Below, piece by piece: positions 27,599 through 35,369 of a stretch of DNA of 64,000 bases. The notes beneath the pieces are model-generated. The model made no database searches and was not told where the DNA came from. It was given only the letters and a program-made list of their open reading frames with translations. Origin of the DNA: Streptomyces sp. JHA26. Its GTDB lineage: Bacteria > Actinomycetota > Actinomycetes > Streptomycetales > Streptomycetaceae. The stretch is taken from contig NZ_BDJC01000040.1 of the NCBI RefSeq assembly GCF_002005565.1, positions 1 through 64,000 of the forward strand, given 5' to 3'. The position numbers were made by a program, and so were the translations under genes. Within the stretch, counting starts at the first letter, position 1, and every line of letters starts with the position of its first letter.

Positions 27599-28329
27599 CA
27601 GTGGTCCTCCGTCACGCCGAGGGCGGCCAGCAGCCGCTCCCGGTACTCGCCCAGCTCCGGCTCCCGGTAGGAGCGCGGATGGGGGCGGTCGATGGTCAGG
27701 TCGAGGCCGATACGGCCGTTCTCGAGCACCAGCACCCGGTCGGCGAGCACGATCGCCTCGTCGACGTCGTGGGTGACCAGCAGCACCGAGGGGCGGTGGC
27801 GCTTCCACAGCTCCCGCAGCAGGGTGTGCATCCTGATCCGGGTCAGGGCGTCCAGCGCGCCGAACGGCTCGTCGGCGAGGAGGAGTTGCGGCTCCCGCAC
27901 CAGCGCACGGGCCAGTGCCGCCCGCTGGGCCTCCCCGCCGGACAGCTCCCCGGGCCAGGCGCGTTCGCGTCCCTCGAGCCCCACCTCGGCCAGGGCGGCA
28001 CGGCCGCGCTCGGCGGCCTCCCTGCCCTCCGCGCCGAGCAGCACGTTGTCCAGCACCCGGGACCAGGGCAGCAGCCGGGAGTCCTGGAAGACCACCGACA
28101 CCCGCTCGGGCGCGGACAGCCGCCCTGAGCCCTCGACGCCGTGGTCCAGGCCGGCCACGGCCCGCAGCAGGGTGCTCTTGCCGGAGCCGCTGTGCCCGAG
28201 CAGCGCCGTGAACTGTCCCGCGGGCAGTTCGAGGTCGATGCCGTCGAGCACGGTGCGGCCCTGGTACGACCTGGTCAGGCCATGCAGCCGGACGGCCGGA
28301 CGGGTCAGCTGCTCAGTGTGCGTCGCCAT
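27598..28329 (-). CDS. ssuB: ABC transporter ATPase, nitrate/sulfonate/taurine type
   Basis: A 243-residue ABC ATPase. Walker A is GHSGSGKST, signature LSGGEAQR, Walker B LLLADEPFGALD and switch His in VTHDVDEA. The VFQDSRLLPWSRVLDNV stretch is typical of the SsuB/TauB group. It couples ATP hydrolysis to import by the adjacent permease. Its start overlaps the permease 3' end by 25 bp and its stop overlaps the monooxygenase start. Specificity for sulfonates is inferred from neighbours. Confidence 0.92.
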   Translation of the reverse strand: MATHTEQLTRPAVRLHGLTRSYQGRTVLDGIDLELPAGQFTALLGHSGSGKSTLLRAVAGLDHGVEGSGRLSAPERVSVVFQDSRLLPWSRVLDNVLLGAEGREAAERGRAALAEVGLEGRERAWPGELSGGEAQRAALARALVREPQLLLADEPFGALDALTRIRMHTLLRELWKRHRPSVLLVTHDVDEAIVLADRVLVLENGRIGLDLTIDRPHPRSYREPELGEYRERLLAALGVTEDH

Positions 28330-29147
28330 GACAGCACCCTCCGCTCGATCAGACGGACCACGCTGTCGGAGACCAGACCGAAGACGCCGTAGATCAGCAG
28401 GCCGACGAGGATCACGTCCGTCTGGCCGTAGTTCTGGGCCTGGAACATCATGTAGCCGAGGCCGCTAGTGGCGTTGATCTGCTCCAGCACCACCAGGCCC
28501 AGCCAGGAGCCGGTCACGCTGAGCCGGAGCCCCACGAAGAAGCCGGGCAGCGAGCCGGGGATCACCACCTGGCGCACGAACCGCAGCCGGGACAGTCCCT
28601 GCACCTCGGCCAGTTCGACGTAGCGGCTGTCGATGCCGGACAGTGCGGCATGGGTGTTCAGGTACATCGGGATGTAGACGACGATCGCGATGATGGCGAT
28701 CTTGAAGGTCTCGCCGATGCCGAGCCACAGGATGAACAGCGGGATCAGACCCAGCGTCGGTATGGCCCGGTTGAGCTGCACCGTCCCGTCGATCAGGGCC
28801 TCGCCCACCCGGCTGAGCCCGGAGACGAGCGCCAGCAGCACCCCGGCGCCGAGCCCGATCGCGAACCCGGTCGCCGCCCGCCGCAGGGAGGTGACGACGT
28901 CGGTGGCGAGCGTCCCCTCCGACCACAGCCGGCCGGCCGTCCGCAGCACCGTCCAGGGTGCCGGGATCGCGCCGGGGTCCAGCGCCCCGGCGGCGGAGGC
29001 GGACGTCCACAGGACGACCACCAGCAGCGGTCCGGCGAGACGGGCGGCCGGCCACCGCTTGCCGGGCGAGAGCCGGCGGCGCCTGCGCACCTGAGGGGCG
29101 TCCTGGTCGACGGTGACCGCGCTCTCGGCGGCGGTGACGGTCGTCAC
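28305..29147 (-). CDS. ssuC: ABC transporter permease, nitrate/sulfonate/taurine type
   Basis: A 280-residue inner-membrane permease with about six hydrophobic segments, the first at LLVVVLWTSASAAGAL. The EAA loop is near EVQGLSRLRFVRQVVIPGSLPG. GTG 29147 (VTTVTAAES) is preferred since GGAGG lies 8 nt upstream; GTG 29156 overlaps the binding-protein stop (GTGA) and is an alternative. A basic cytoplasmic segment, RRRRRLSPGKRW, precedes the first membrane helix. Works with the ATPase and binding protein on either side. Confidence 0.9.
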   Translation of the reverse strand: MTTVTAAESAVTVDQDAPQVRRRRRLSPGKRWPAARLAGPLLVVVLWTSASAAGALDPGAIPAPWTVLRTAGRLWSEGTLATDVVTSLRRAATGFAIGLGAGVLLALVSGLSRVGEALIDGTVQLNRAIPTLGLIPLFILWLGIGETFKIAIIAIVVYIPMYLNTHAALSGIDSRYVELAEVQGLSRLRFVRQVVIPGSLPGFFVGLRLSVTGSWLGLVVLEQINATSGLGYMMFQAQNYGQTDVILVGLLIYGVFGLVSDSVVRLIERRVLSWRRTLSS

Positions 29148-29152
29148 GGCGC

Positions 29153-30217
29153 TCACCTCCGGTACTCCGCCGTCACGGCGCGCGCCGCGATGGCCTCGAA
29201 ACGCCGGTCGAAGAGCTGCTTCACGTCGAACTCCTTCACGAAGCCGCCCTCCGCCAGCAGGTCCGCGGTCTCCTGCTCCCACCTGATCGCCTCGTCCCAG
29301 CTCGGGGGGAACAGCGGCTTGTTGGCCAGTGCGGTGACGGCCTCGGCCTGCGCGAGGGTCAGGTTCTGCGTCTTGACGTAGAACTCCCGGTTCCATTCGT
29401 CCGGGTGCTCCCACGCCCACACCAGGCCCTTGGCCCACTGCGGGATGTAGGCGGCGACGGCGGCGGCCTTCGCACGGTCGTCGAGGACGGACTGCGGCGC
29501 CCACAGCAGGCTGAGCAGGTCCACCACGTCGGTCGCGATGGTGTGCGCTCCCTTGGACCCGTACTGCTTCAGATAGGCGGGGGCCTGGCTGTTGGCGAGC
29601 GGTGCGACGTCCACCTGGCCGGACTGGAGCGCGGTCAGGAACTGGTTGCTGGTCAGCGGCACCAGCTCCGCGTCGTCGTAGGCGAGCCCCGCCTCCTTCA
29701 GCGCCCGCAGCAGCACGACGCCCTGCGCCTGCCCCTGCGAGAAGGCCAGCTTCCTGCCCTTGAAGTCCGCGGTGCTGCGAATGTCGCTGCCTGGTTTCGT
29801 CGCGAACAGGTAGTTGGGCCTGCGGGTGATGTTGATCGCGACGATCTTCGCGTCAAAACCCTGGTAGTACGCCTGGATCGGCGGAATACCCGCATTGTTG
29901 GCGAGGTCCAGGGACTTCGCCCGGAAGGCGTTGATGACATCGGGGCCGGCGCCGATGTTCAGCCAGTCCGACACCTCGAAGGGAACCTTCAGACGGGCCA
30001 GCTCGAACTGGATCTGCTGACTGTCCTGATAAGAGGCGATCTTCAGGCTGGTGCCCTCGGGCACCTGGGTGGCGAGCGGAGCGGTGGCGGCCCCCTTCGT
30101 CTCGGCGGCGGCACTGCCGTTCGCGCAGCCGCTGATCCCGGCGACGGCGGCCGAGGCGCCGACGACCGAGGTGAGGAACAAGCGGCGGTCAATGCCTGTG
30201 ACAGGCGGAGCGGACAT
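29153..30217 (-). CDS. Periplasmic-type sulfonate/nitrate ABC substrate-binding lipoprotein
   Basis: A 354-residue binding protein (SsuA/NrtA-like). The N-terminus combines a twin-arginine RRLFLTSVVGASAAVAG region with lipobox I-S-G-C, so it is probably a Tat-exported lipoprotein. Later, GAGPDVINAFRAKSLDLANN and GRKLAFSQGQAQGVVLLRAL fit the family. ATG 30217 has GGGAG 7 nt upstream, and the frame extending to 30352 is rejected. It is the first transporter gene; 170 nt upstream is a candidate leaderless Cys-rich ORF and promoter. Ligand unknown but likely an organosulfonate. Confidence 0.9.
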   Translation of the reverse strand: MSAPPVTGIDRRLFLTSVVGASAAVAGISGCANGSAAAETKGAATAPLATQVPEGTSLKIASYQDSQQIQFELARLKVPFEVSDWLNIGAGPDVINAFRAKSLDLANNAGIPPIQAYYQGFDAKIVAINITRRPNYLFATKPGSDIRSTADFKGRKLAFSQGQAQGVVLLRALKEAGLAYDDAELVPLTSNQFLTALQSGQVDVAPLANSQAPAYLKQYGSKGAHTIATDVVDLLSLLWAPQSVLDDRAKAAAVAAYIPQWAKGLVWAWEHPDEWNREFYVKTQNLTLAQAEAVTALANKPLFPPSWDEAIRWEQETADLLAEGGFVKEFDVKQLFDRRFEAIAARAVTAEYRR

Positions 30218-30386
30218 GGGAGAACTCCCTGAATTCATACGGACGGCAAGCACGGACGGCAAGCACGAGGGCAGCCGGGAAGGCGGAACGGCACCACAGG
30301 GGTGGAATGCGGTGGGGCGTGCGGAATTCCGGCGAAGAGAAGGGGAATTCACGCAGCGGGATGCGCGCTCCGGGCGCGCCGGGGCG

Positions 30387-30413
30387 TCAGCAACAGAGGG
30401 TGCGACAGCTCAT
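30387..30413 (-). CDS. Candidate leaderless leader peptide M-S-C-R-T-L-C-C
   Basis: An 8-codon ORF with three cysteines, two of them just before the stop. It lies in the gap between the ROK gene and the binding-protein gene. Its ATG is 7 nt after a -10-like hexamer with a consensus -35 box, so transcription would start at or next to the ATG. A 6-bp GCGCGC hairpin (30363-30379) lies 7 nt past the stop. This layout is what cysteine-dependent attenuation needs. No expression evidence; a chance ORF is possible. Confidence 0.45.
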   Translation of the reverse strand: MSCRTLCC

Positions 30414-30420
30414 GAGGTGA

Positions 30421-30450
30421 ATGCTTCCGGTTCTCGGTGACCCGTGTCAA
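30421..30450 (-). promoter_or_regulatory. Promoter of the sulfonate transporter operon
   Basis: On the minus strand TTGACA (30445-30450), an 18-nt spacer and AAGCAT (30421-30426). The -35 is a perfect match to consensus; the -10 is weak. Transcription would begin near 30413, making the short ORF there leaderless. Confidence 0.55.
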
Positions 30451-30467
30451 CATTCCGTGTTTCTGAA

Positions 30468-31667
30468 TTAATTGGCCTCAGGTGAGGCGCCCAGCGGATC
30501 CCGGTACAGCACGTCCAGAACGACCGAACCACCCGCGACGGCCAGCACGGAATCCGGAAAACTCGTCGGGAAGACGTCCGCCGCGCGTTCCGCGCCGACC
30601 GCCTCCCGCAACGCGGCCAGGCAGTCCTCCCGGTGCAGGGCGCCGATCTCGGTCACCACCACCGTCTCCGGGTTGAGGACGTCCGCCAGCAGCCCCGCCG
30701 CCCGCCCGGTGGCCCGCGACCGCTCCAGGAGCAGAGCGGCGGCCACCGGGTCGCCGGCGCCCGCCGCGGCGAGCACGTGGCGCGGATCGTCCCCGTCGGT
30801 GATCCCGGCCGCGCGGGCCCTGCGGCACAGGGTCCGCTCGCTCAACTCCGCCTGGAGGCAGCCGGTACCGCCGCACGCGCACGGCTCGCTGCCGCCCGGC
30901 ACCGGCAGGTGCGCGATCGTGCCCGCCTGGGAGCGCGGCCCGTGGTGCACCTCGTCGTGGGTGGCGAACGCCGCGTCCACCACGTTGCCGACGAACAGGT
31001 GCAGCACGCTCCCGCTGCCGCGCGCCCGCCCGAACAGCCGCTCCCCGTTGACCAACGCCCGTGCGCGGCCGTCGACATGGACCGGCAGCCCGGTGAGCGC
31101 GCCGAGTGCCTCCCGCGCCGGCACGTCCCGCCAGCCCAGCAGCCCGTGCTCGACGATCACGCCGGAGTCCCGGTCGACCCAGCCGCCGGCCGCCAGACCC
31201 ACCCCGAGCGGGCGGACGCCTCGGGCCTCGGCCAGCATCGCCGTCAGTGCCCTCGCCGCACGGGCCAGCACCCCCTGCGGATCGGTGCGTTCGTGCTTCA
31301 GCTCCCGCTGCCGCACCACCCGGCCGCGCAGGTCCAGCAGCGCGACCGTGGTGTACGGGACGGCCACGTGCACCCCGCCGACGACGAACCGCGAGTCGTC
31401 GAGGTCCAGGGGCACGTGCGGACGGCCGACCCCCCTGGACCGCCGGGGCTGCTCGGCCTCGCGGACCAGCCCGAGGCGGGTGAAGCGGGCGCAGTAGTCC
31501 GTCACGGACGCCGGGGACAGCCCGGTCAGCCGGGCGATGGTGCTGCGCGCCACGGGCCCGTGCTCCAGCACGGAGCGCAGGACGACACCGGCGGTGGCCC
31601 GCCGCCGGTCGCGGTCGACGCCGCGCGGCGCGGGGGAGGCGGGCAGGGTTGCAGCGGTGCGGGGCAT
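30468..31667 (-). CDS. ROK-family transcriptional regulator
   Basis: A 399-residue protein with an N-terminal winged helix (about residues 25-80: LRSVLEHGPVARSTIARLTGLSP) and a ROK sugar-kinase-like domain. The zinc motif is CACGGTGCLQ, with Gln in place of the usual Glu. ROK regulators normally sense sugars; here the gene precedes a sulfonate transporter operon on the same strand. A Cys-containing leader-type ORF lies upstream, so it may be sulfur-controlled. ATG 31667 has GGAGGAGA upstream. Which ligand it senses cannot be told. Confidence 0.85.
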   Translation of the reverse strand: MPRTAATLPASPAPRGVDRDRRRATAGVVLRSVLEHGPVARSTIARLTGLSPASVTDYCARFTRLGLVREAEQPRRSRGVGRPHVPLDLDDSRFVVGGVHVAVPYTTVALLDLRGRVVRQRELKHERTDPQGVLARAARALTAMLAEARGVRPLGVGLAAGGWVDRDSGVIVEHGLLGWRDVPAREALGALTGLPVHVDGRARALVNGERLFGRARGSGSVLHLFVGNVVDAAFATHDEVHHGPRSQAGTIAHLPVPGGSEPCACGGTGCLQAELSERTLCRRARAAGITDGDDPRHVLAAAGAGDPVAAALLLERSRATGRAAGLLADVLNPETVVVTEIGALHREDCLAALREAVGAERAADVFPTSFPDSVLAVAGGSVVLDVLYRDPLGASPEAN

Positions 31668-31794
31668 GGGTGGTTCTCCTCCGGAACGGGTCCGACACTG
31701 CGCCGTTGGAACGGAAGGAGGCGCGCCGGGTCCGTCCCGCCCGCCTCACGAATCTGTCGACTCGCTCGCCGGGGGCATCCGGTGTGGTGCCCCG

Positions 31795-31887
31795 TCAGCT
31801 CACGCGAGGGCGGCGACAGGTGGCAGTGCCCTGACGTCGCAGGTCGACATAGCGACGCGACGTGAAGTTCCGGGCCTGGGCAACCAT
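31795..31887 (-). CDS. Short leader peptide of the S-R-R-(H/Y)-V-D-L type
   Basis: A 30-codon ORF whose centre reads S-R-R-Y-V-D-L-R-R and is followed by a C-R-R near the end. That pattern matches the short 'putative leader peptides' found in front of sulfur-assimilation genes in Streptomyces and related actinomycetes. The ATG has no ribosome site, but TAGCTT lies 7 nt before it, so it is likely leaderless. An imperfect hairpin at 31772-31793 starts 1 nt past the stop. It lies about 127 nt upstream of the ROK regulator, on the same strand. Role: probably attenuation in response to cysteine or translation speed. Confidence 0.65.
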   Translation of the reverse strand: MVAQARNFTSRRYVDLRRQGTATCRRPRVS

Positions 31888-31894
31888 GCGTTCG

Positions 31895-31900
31895 AAGCTA
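31895..31900 (-). promoter_or_regulatory. -10 hexamer of the ROK/leader transcript
   Basis: On the minus strand TAGCTT (matching TAnnnT) ends 7 nt before the leader-peptide ATG. A weak -35 TGGGCA lies 17 nt further upstream. Implies transcription starting at the leader ATG. Confidence 0.4.
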
Positions 31901-31992
31901 GCAAAACGGCACCGCCCTGCCCAGACGGCGACCGACGGGCGAGACGGAGGGCACCGAGGTGTGAGACGGAAGGTACCGCTGGGTGAGACGGA

Positions 31993-32025
31993 AAGCCCCC
32001 GCGAGTCACGTCCTCGCGGGGGCTT
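31993..32025 (-). terminator. Terminator after sodF
   Basis: A perfect 13-bp stem (AAGCCCCCGCGAG, 31993-32005, with 32013-32025), loop TCACGTC. On the minus strand a short T-run follows. It lies 67 bp past the sodF stop and upstream of the ROK leader transcript. Confidence 0.8.
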
Positions 32026-32092
32026 CCCTCATTCCGCCTGCCAGGTGAAGGGTGAGAAGACGATCACGAGGCAGGACGACCGGGGCCGGCTC

Positions 32093-32734
32093 TCAGGGCG
32101 CCAGCAGCAGCGTGTTGGTGCGGGACTTGGCGGCCTCGTACCGCTTCGCCACGTCCTGCCAGTCGACCACGGCCCACATGGCCTCGATGAAGTCCACCTT
32201 CTGGTTCCTGTACTGCAGGTAGAAGGCGTGCTCCCAGGCGTCGAAGACCAGGATCGGGGTGGAGCCCTGGCCCACGTTGCCCTGGTGGTCGTAGACCTGC
32301 TCGACGATCAGCCGGCCGCTCAGCGGCTCGTACGCCAGCACGCCCCAGCCGGAGCCCTGCGTGGTCGCGGCGGCCTTGGAGAGCTGCGCCTTGAAGCCCG
32401 CGAAGGAGCCGAACGACTCGGCGATCGCGTCCGCGAGCTCGCCCGTGCCGTCCTTCTCCAGGGGCTCGCCGCCGCCGTCGCCGCTCATGTTGTGCCAGTA
32501 GATGGAGTGCAGGATGTGGCCGGAGAGGTGGAAGGCCAGGTTTTTCTCCAGGCCGTTGACCGCGCCCCACGACTCCTTGTCCCGCGCCTCGGCGAGCTGC
32601 TCCAGCGTGTCGTTGGCGCCCTTCACGTAGGCCGCGTGGTGCTTGTCGTGGTGCAGCTCGATGATCTCGGGGCTGATCACGGGGGCCAGCGCGGAGTAGT
32701 CGTACGGCAGTTCAGGAAGCGTGTAGACGGACAT
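32093..32734 (-). CDS. sodF: Iron superoxide dismutase
   Basis: A 213-residue Fe/Mn-family dismutase converting superoxide to oxygen and hydrogen peroxide. Metal ligands are His28 (LHHDKHH), His76 (GHILHSIYW), Asp165 and His169 (FDAWEHAFY). It resembles the Streptomyces SodF group, which is made when nickel is scarce and the nickel enzyme SodN is off. A palindromic Nur-type site lies 24-40 bp upstream of the ATG, supporting that. ATG 32734 with GGAGG upstream. No signal peptide. Confidence 0.95.
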   Translation of the reverse strand: MSVYTLPELPYDYSALAPVISPEIIELHHDKHHAAYVKGANDTLEQLAEARDKESWGAVNGLEKNLAFHLSGHILHSIYWHNMSGDGGGEPLEKDGTGELADAIAESFGSFAGFKAQLSKAAATTQGSGWGVLAYEPLSGRLIVEQVYDHQGNVGQGSTPILVFDAWEHAFYLQYRNQKVDFIEAMWAVVDWQDVAKRYEAAKSRTNTLLLAP

Positions 32735-32757
32735 GGCGGATCCCCTCCGACCTCTTA

Positions 32758-32774
32758 TTGCAAAAGACTTGCAG
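32758..32774. promoter_or_regulatory. Candidate Nur (nickel-responsive Fur) operator
   Basis: TTGCAA-AAGAC-TTGCAG, two near-identical palindromic half-sites separated by 5 bp. This matches the TTGCAA-N5-TTGCAA form I recall for S. coelicolor Nur at sodF. It sits just upstream of the sodF start, where binding would block transcription. Confidence 0.75.
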
Positions 32775-32819
32775 GTGCACGCTAGCAGCAGAAGGGCGTG
32801 CGGGTCTCCCGGGGCACGC

Positions 32820-32863
32820 GAAAGGGCCCTCGCGCGGATCCGTCTCCGCGCGAGGGCCCTTTC
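32820..32863. terminator. Hairpin between the APC permease gene and the sodF promoter
   Basis: A perfect 19-bp stem (32820-32838 with 32845-32863), loop TCCGTC. It follows the stop of the minus-strand permease and is symmetric, so it can act in both directions. Confidence 0.85.
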
Positions 32864-32879
32864 CGAAGAGCCGGCGTTC

Positions 32880-34262
32880 CTAGCCGCGTGCCCGCCGCCA
32901 CTGCCGGGCGTAGCCGACGGCCGCCAGGGCCAGCGTCATCCCGCCCGTCGAGTACAGCTGCACCCGCGTGTCCGGCTCGCGGGCCATCAGCACGAACACC
33001 GCGGCCATGCCCGCCAGTGCCACCCAGGTCAGCCACGGGAACGCCCACATGCGCACCGCCAGCTTCTCGGGCGCCTCCCGCTCCAGGCGGCGCCGCAGCC
33101 GCAGCTGGGAGACGGCGATGAAGATCCACACGACCAGGATGACCGCGCCGATCATGTTCAGCAGCCAGGAGAAGACGTCGTCGGGGCGCCAGTAGCTGAG
33201 CAGCACGCAGCCGAAGCCGAAGAGGGAGGAGACCAGCACCGCGATCCGCGGCACCCCGCCCGAGACCCGGCCCAGCACCTTCGGGCCCTGGCCGCGCTCG
33301 ACCAGCGAGTAGCCGATGCGCGAGGCGCCGTAGATGTTGGCGTTCATCGCGCTCAGCAGCGCGACCAGCACGACGACGTTCATCAGCTGGCCGGCGCCGG
33401 GGATGCCGAGCTCGTCGAGGGCGGCGACGTACGGGCCCTTCTCGACGACCTCGGGGGAGTCCCACGGGACCAGGGTGACGATGACCGCCATCGAGCCGAC
33501 GTAGAACAGGGCGATCCGCCACATCGCCGTGCGCACGGCGCTCGCCACGCCCTTGACCGGGTTCTCCGACTCGGCCGCGGCGATGGTGACCGTCTCCAGG
33601 CCGCCGTAGGCGAACACCGAGGCGAGCAGGCCGATGATCAGACCGTTGCCGCCGTTCGGCAGGAAGTCGGAGAGGTGCGAGGCGCCCGGGGATTCGGTGC
33701 CCGGCAGGACGCCGACGACGGCCAGCACGCCCAGCACCAGGAACAGCGAGATCGCGCCGACCTTGAGGGCGGCGAACCAGAACTCGAACTCGCCGAAGTT
33801 CTTCACGGCGGCCAGGTTCGTCCCGCAGAACACCACCATGAACAGCGCCACCCACGCCCACTCGGGTGTGCCCGGCAGCCAGCCGTGCACGATCTGCGCG
33901 GCGCCGATGCCCTCCAGGCCGACGGCCGTGCACAGCAGCACCCAGAACGCCCAGCCCGCCGTGAAGCCGGCCCACGGGCCGATCGCCCGCTCGGCGTGCG
34001 CGGAGAAGGAGCCCGAGGAGGGGTACGCGGCGGACATCTCGCCCAGCATCCGCATCACCAGCATCACGAGGAGGCCGGAGAGGGTGTAGGCGACGACGAT
34101 CGAGGGGCCGGCGGCGGCGATGCCGGCCCCGGAGCCGACGAACAGCCCGGCGCCGATCACCCCGCCGAGGGCGATCATCGACAGGTGGCGCTGCTTGAGG
34201 CCGTGCGAGAGGGAGGCGTCGTCCGACTGTGGAGGCGCCTCGGTGGTGGTGCTGTCGGACAT
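32880..34262 (-). CDS. Amino acid permease (APC superfamily), copy 1
   Basis: A 460-residue inner-membrane transporter with about 12 hydrophobic segments. Signature: LKQRHLSMIALGGVIGAGLFVGSG at the first helix, and SENPVKGVASAVRTAMWRIALFYVGS near the middle. This group imports amino acids or GABA by proton symport. Start ATG 34262 (MSDSTTTEAPP) is chosen because family members begin shortly before the first helix; there is no strong ribosome site. A related permease lies at 35370, on the other side of bioY. Confidence 0.88.
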   Translation of the reverse strand: MSDSTTTEAPPQSDDASLSHGLKQRHLSMIALGGVIGAGLFVGSGAGIAAAGPSIVVAYTLSGLLVMLVMRMLGEMSAAYPSSGSFSAHAERAIGPWAGFTAGWAFWVLLCTAVGLEGIGAAQIVHGWLPGTPEWAWVALFMVVFCGTNLAAVKNFGEFEFWFAALKVGAISLFLVLGVLAVVGVLPGTESPGASHLSDFLPNGGNGLIIGLLASVFAYGGLETVTIAAAESENPVKGVASAVRTAMWRIALFYVGSMAVIVTLVPWDSPEVVEKGPYVAALDELGIPGAGQLMNVVVLVALLSAMNANIYGASRIGYSLVERGQGPKVLGRVSGGVPRIAVLVSSLFGFGCVLLSYWRPDDVFSWLLNMIGAVILVVWIFIAVSQLRLRRRLEREAPEKLAVRMWAFPWLTWVALAGMAAVFVLMAREPDTRVQLYSTGGMTLALAAVGYARQWRRARG

Positions 34263-34707
34263 CTTGCGGCTCGTCCAATGCGTGGGGGGACGGGGGCAAA
34301 AACTCCCCCAGTCTCGGTGGTGCCGCCGCCCCGCGACAGCGACTGCCCACCATGCGGACGACGGCAATACGGAACGTGACGGTCCGGTAGCCCGCCGGTT
34401 TCCCGGCCTTCCGCGGCGCCTTGGTCCCCTCGGTCCTCTCGGTCCTCTCGGTCCGGCGGTCCTCTCGGTCCGGCGGCCCGGCGGCCCTTGGCGGGACTCC
34501 ACAGCCGACGCTCGAGGCCCGGGAGGTGACACCCGCCTCCCCACCTCAGTGACCGGCGTCACCCCGCAGCGTATGGACCCGGCGTCCTTTGTCGGGAGCC
34601 CACCAAGCCTCCGAACCAGCCTTTGTCGAGCGCTGCTCGTGATCGGCTCCGGTCCGCTGGGATAGCGTCGCAGTGTCCCGACATGTCCACACCACCGCGG
34701 AGTCCCC
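34263..34707. other. 445-bp divergent intergenic region with short tandem repeats
   Basis: Lies between the divergent permease and bioY genes. Bases 34423-34490 hold a run of near-identical CGGTCCTCT units mixed with CGGTCCGGCGG units. A -10-like TAGCGT is at 34663-34668, 39 nt before the bioY start. Otherwise no gene is seen. Confidence 0.5.
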
Positions 34708-35292
34708 ATGAGCACCGCTGCCGTATCCGCCCGCCGCTCCGGGCAGGTCCTCGCCGACCTCCTCCCCTCCTCCCGAGTTCGGGACGTCGCGCTGGTCGCC
34801 GGCGGCGCCGTGCTCACCGGCGTCGCGGCCCAGATCGCGGTACCCGTGCCCGGCTCCCCGGTGCCGGTGACCGGCCAGACCTTCGCGGCCCTCCTCGTCG
34901 GCACCTCCCTCGGCGCCGGCCGCGGCCTGCTGTCCCTCGCGCTGTACGCGCTGGTGGGCATGGCGGGCGTGCCGTGGTTCGCGGAGGGCGGCTCCGGTAC
35001 CGGCGCCCCGTCCCTCGGCTACGTCTTCGGCATGCTGCTCGCCGCCACGGTCGTGGGCGCCCTCGCCCGCCGCGGCGCCGACCGCTCGGTGCTGCGCACG
35101 GCCGGCACGATGCTGCTGGGCGAGGCGATCATCTACGCCGTCGGCGTCCCCTACCTGGCCCTCGCCGCCGACATGTCCCTCACCGCCGCGATCGCGGCCG
35201 GCCTCACGCCGTTCCTGATCGGCGACGCCCTCAAGGCCGCCCTGGCCATGGGCGTGCTGCCCGCCGCCTGGAAGCTGGCCGGCGAGCGGTGA
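34708..35292 (+). CDS. bioY: BioY-family biotin uptake protein
   Basis: A 194-residue S-component with about six hydrophobic segments; the VPVPGSPVPVTGQTFAALLVGTSLG stretch at about residues 45-69 is the BioY hallmark. BioY binds biotin in the membrane, alone or with an ECF energising module; no bioM/bioN genes are seen here. ATG 34708 with GGAG upstream. Ends at a strong bidirectional terminator. No biotin-repressor site was recognised. Confidence 0.92.
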   Translation: MSTAAVSARRSGQVLADLLPSSRVRDVALVAGGAVLTGVAAQIAVPVPGSPVPVTGQTFAALLVGTSLGAGRGLLSLALYALVGMAGVPWFAEGGSGTGAPSLGYVFGMLLAATVVGALARRGADRSVLRTAGTMLLGEAIIYAVGVPYLALAADMSLTAAIAAGLTPFLIGDALKAALAMGVLPAAWKLAGER

Positions 35293-35311
35293 CCCCGTAG
35301 CAGTCGACGCA

Positions 35312-35354
35312 CGAAGAGGCTCGCCGGTCGCGATGCGACCGGCGAGCCTCTTCG
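35312..35354. terminator. Bidirectional hairpin between bioY and APC permease 2
   Basis: A perfect 20-bp stem (35312-35331 with 35335-35354), loop GAT, between two convergent genes. One of the strongest hairpins in the window. Confidence 0.88.
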
Positions 35355-35369
35355 CGTTCCGGGGCGCCG

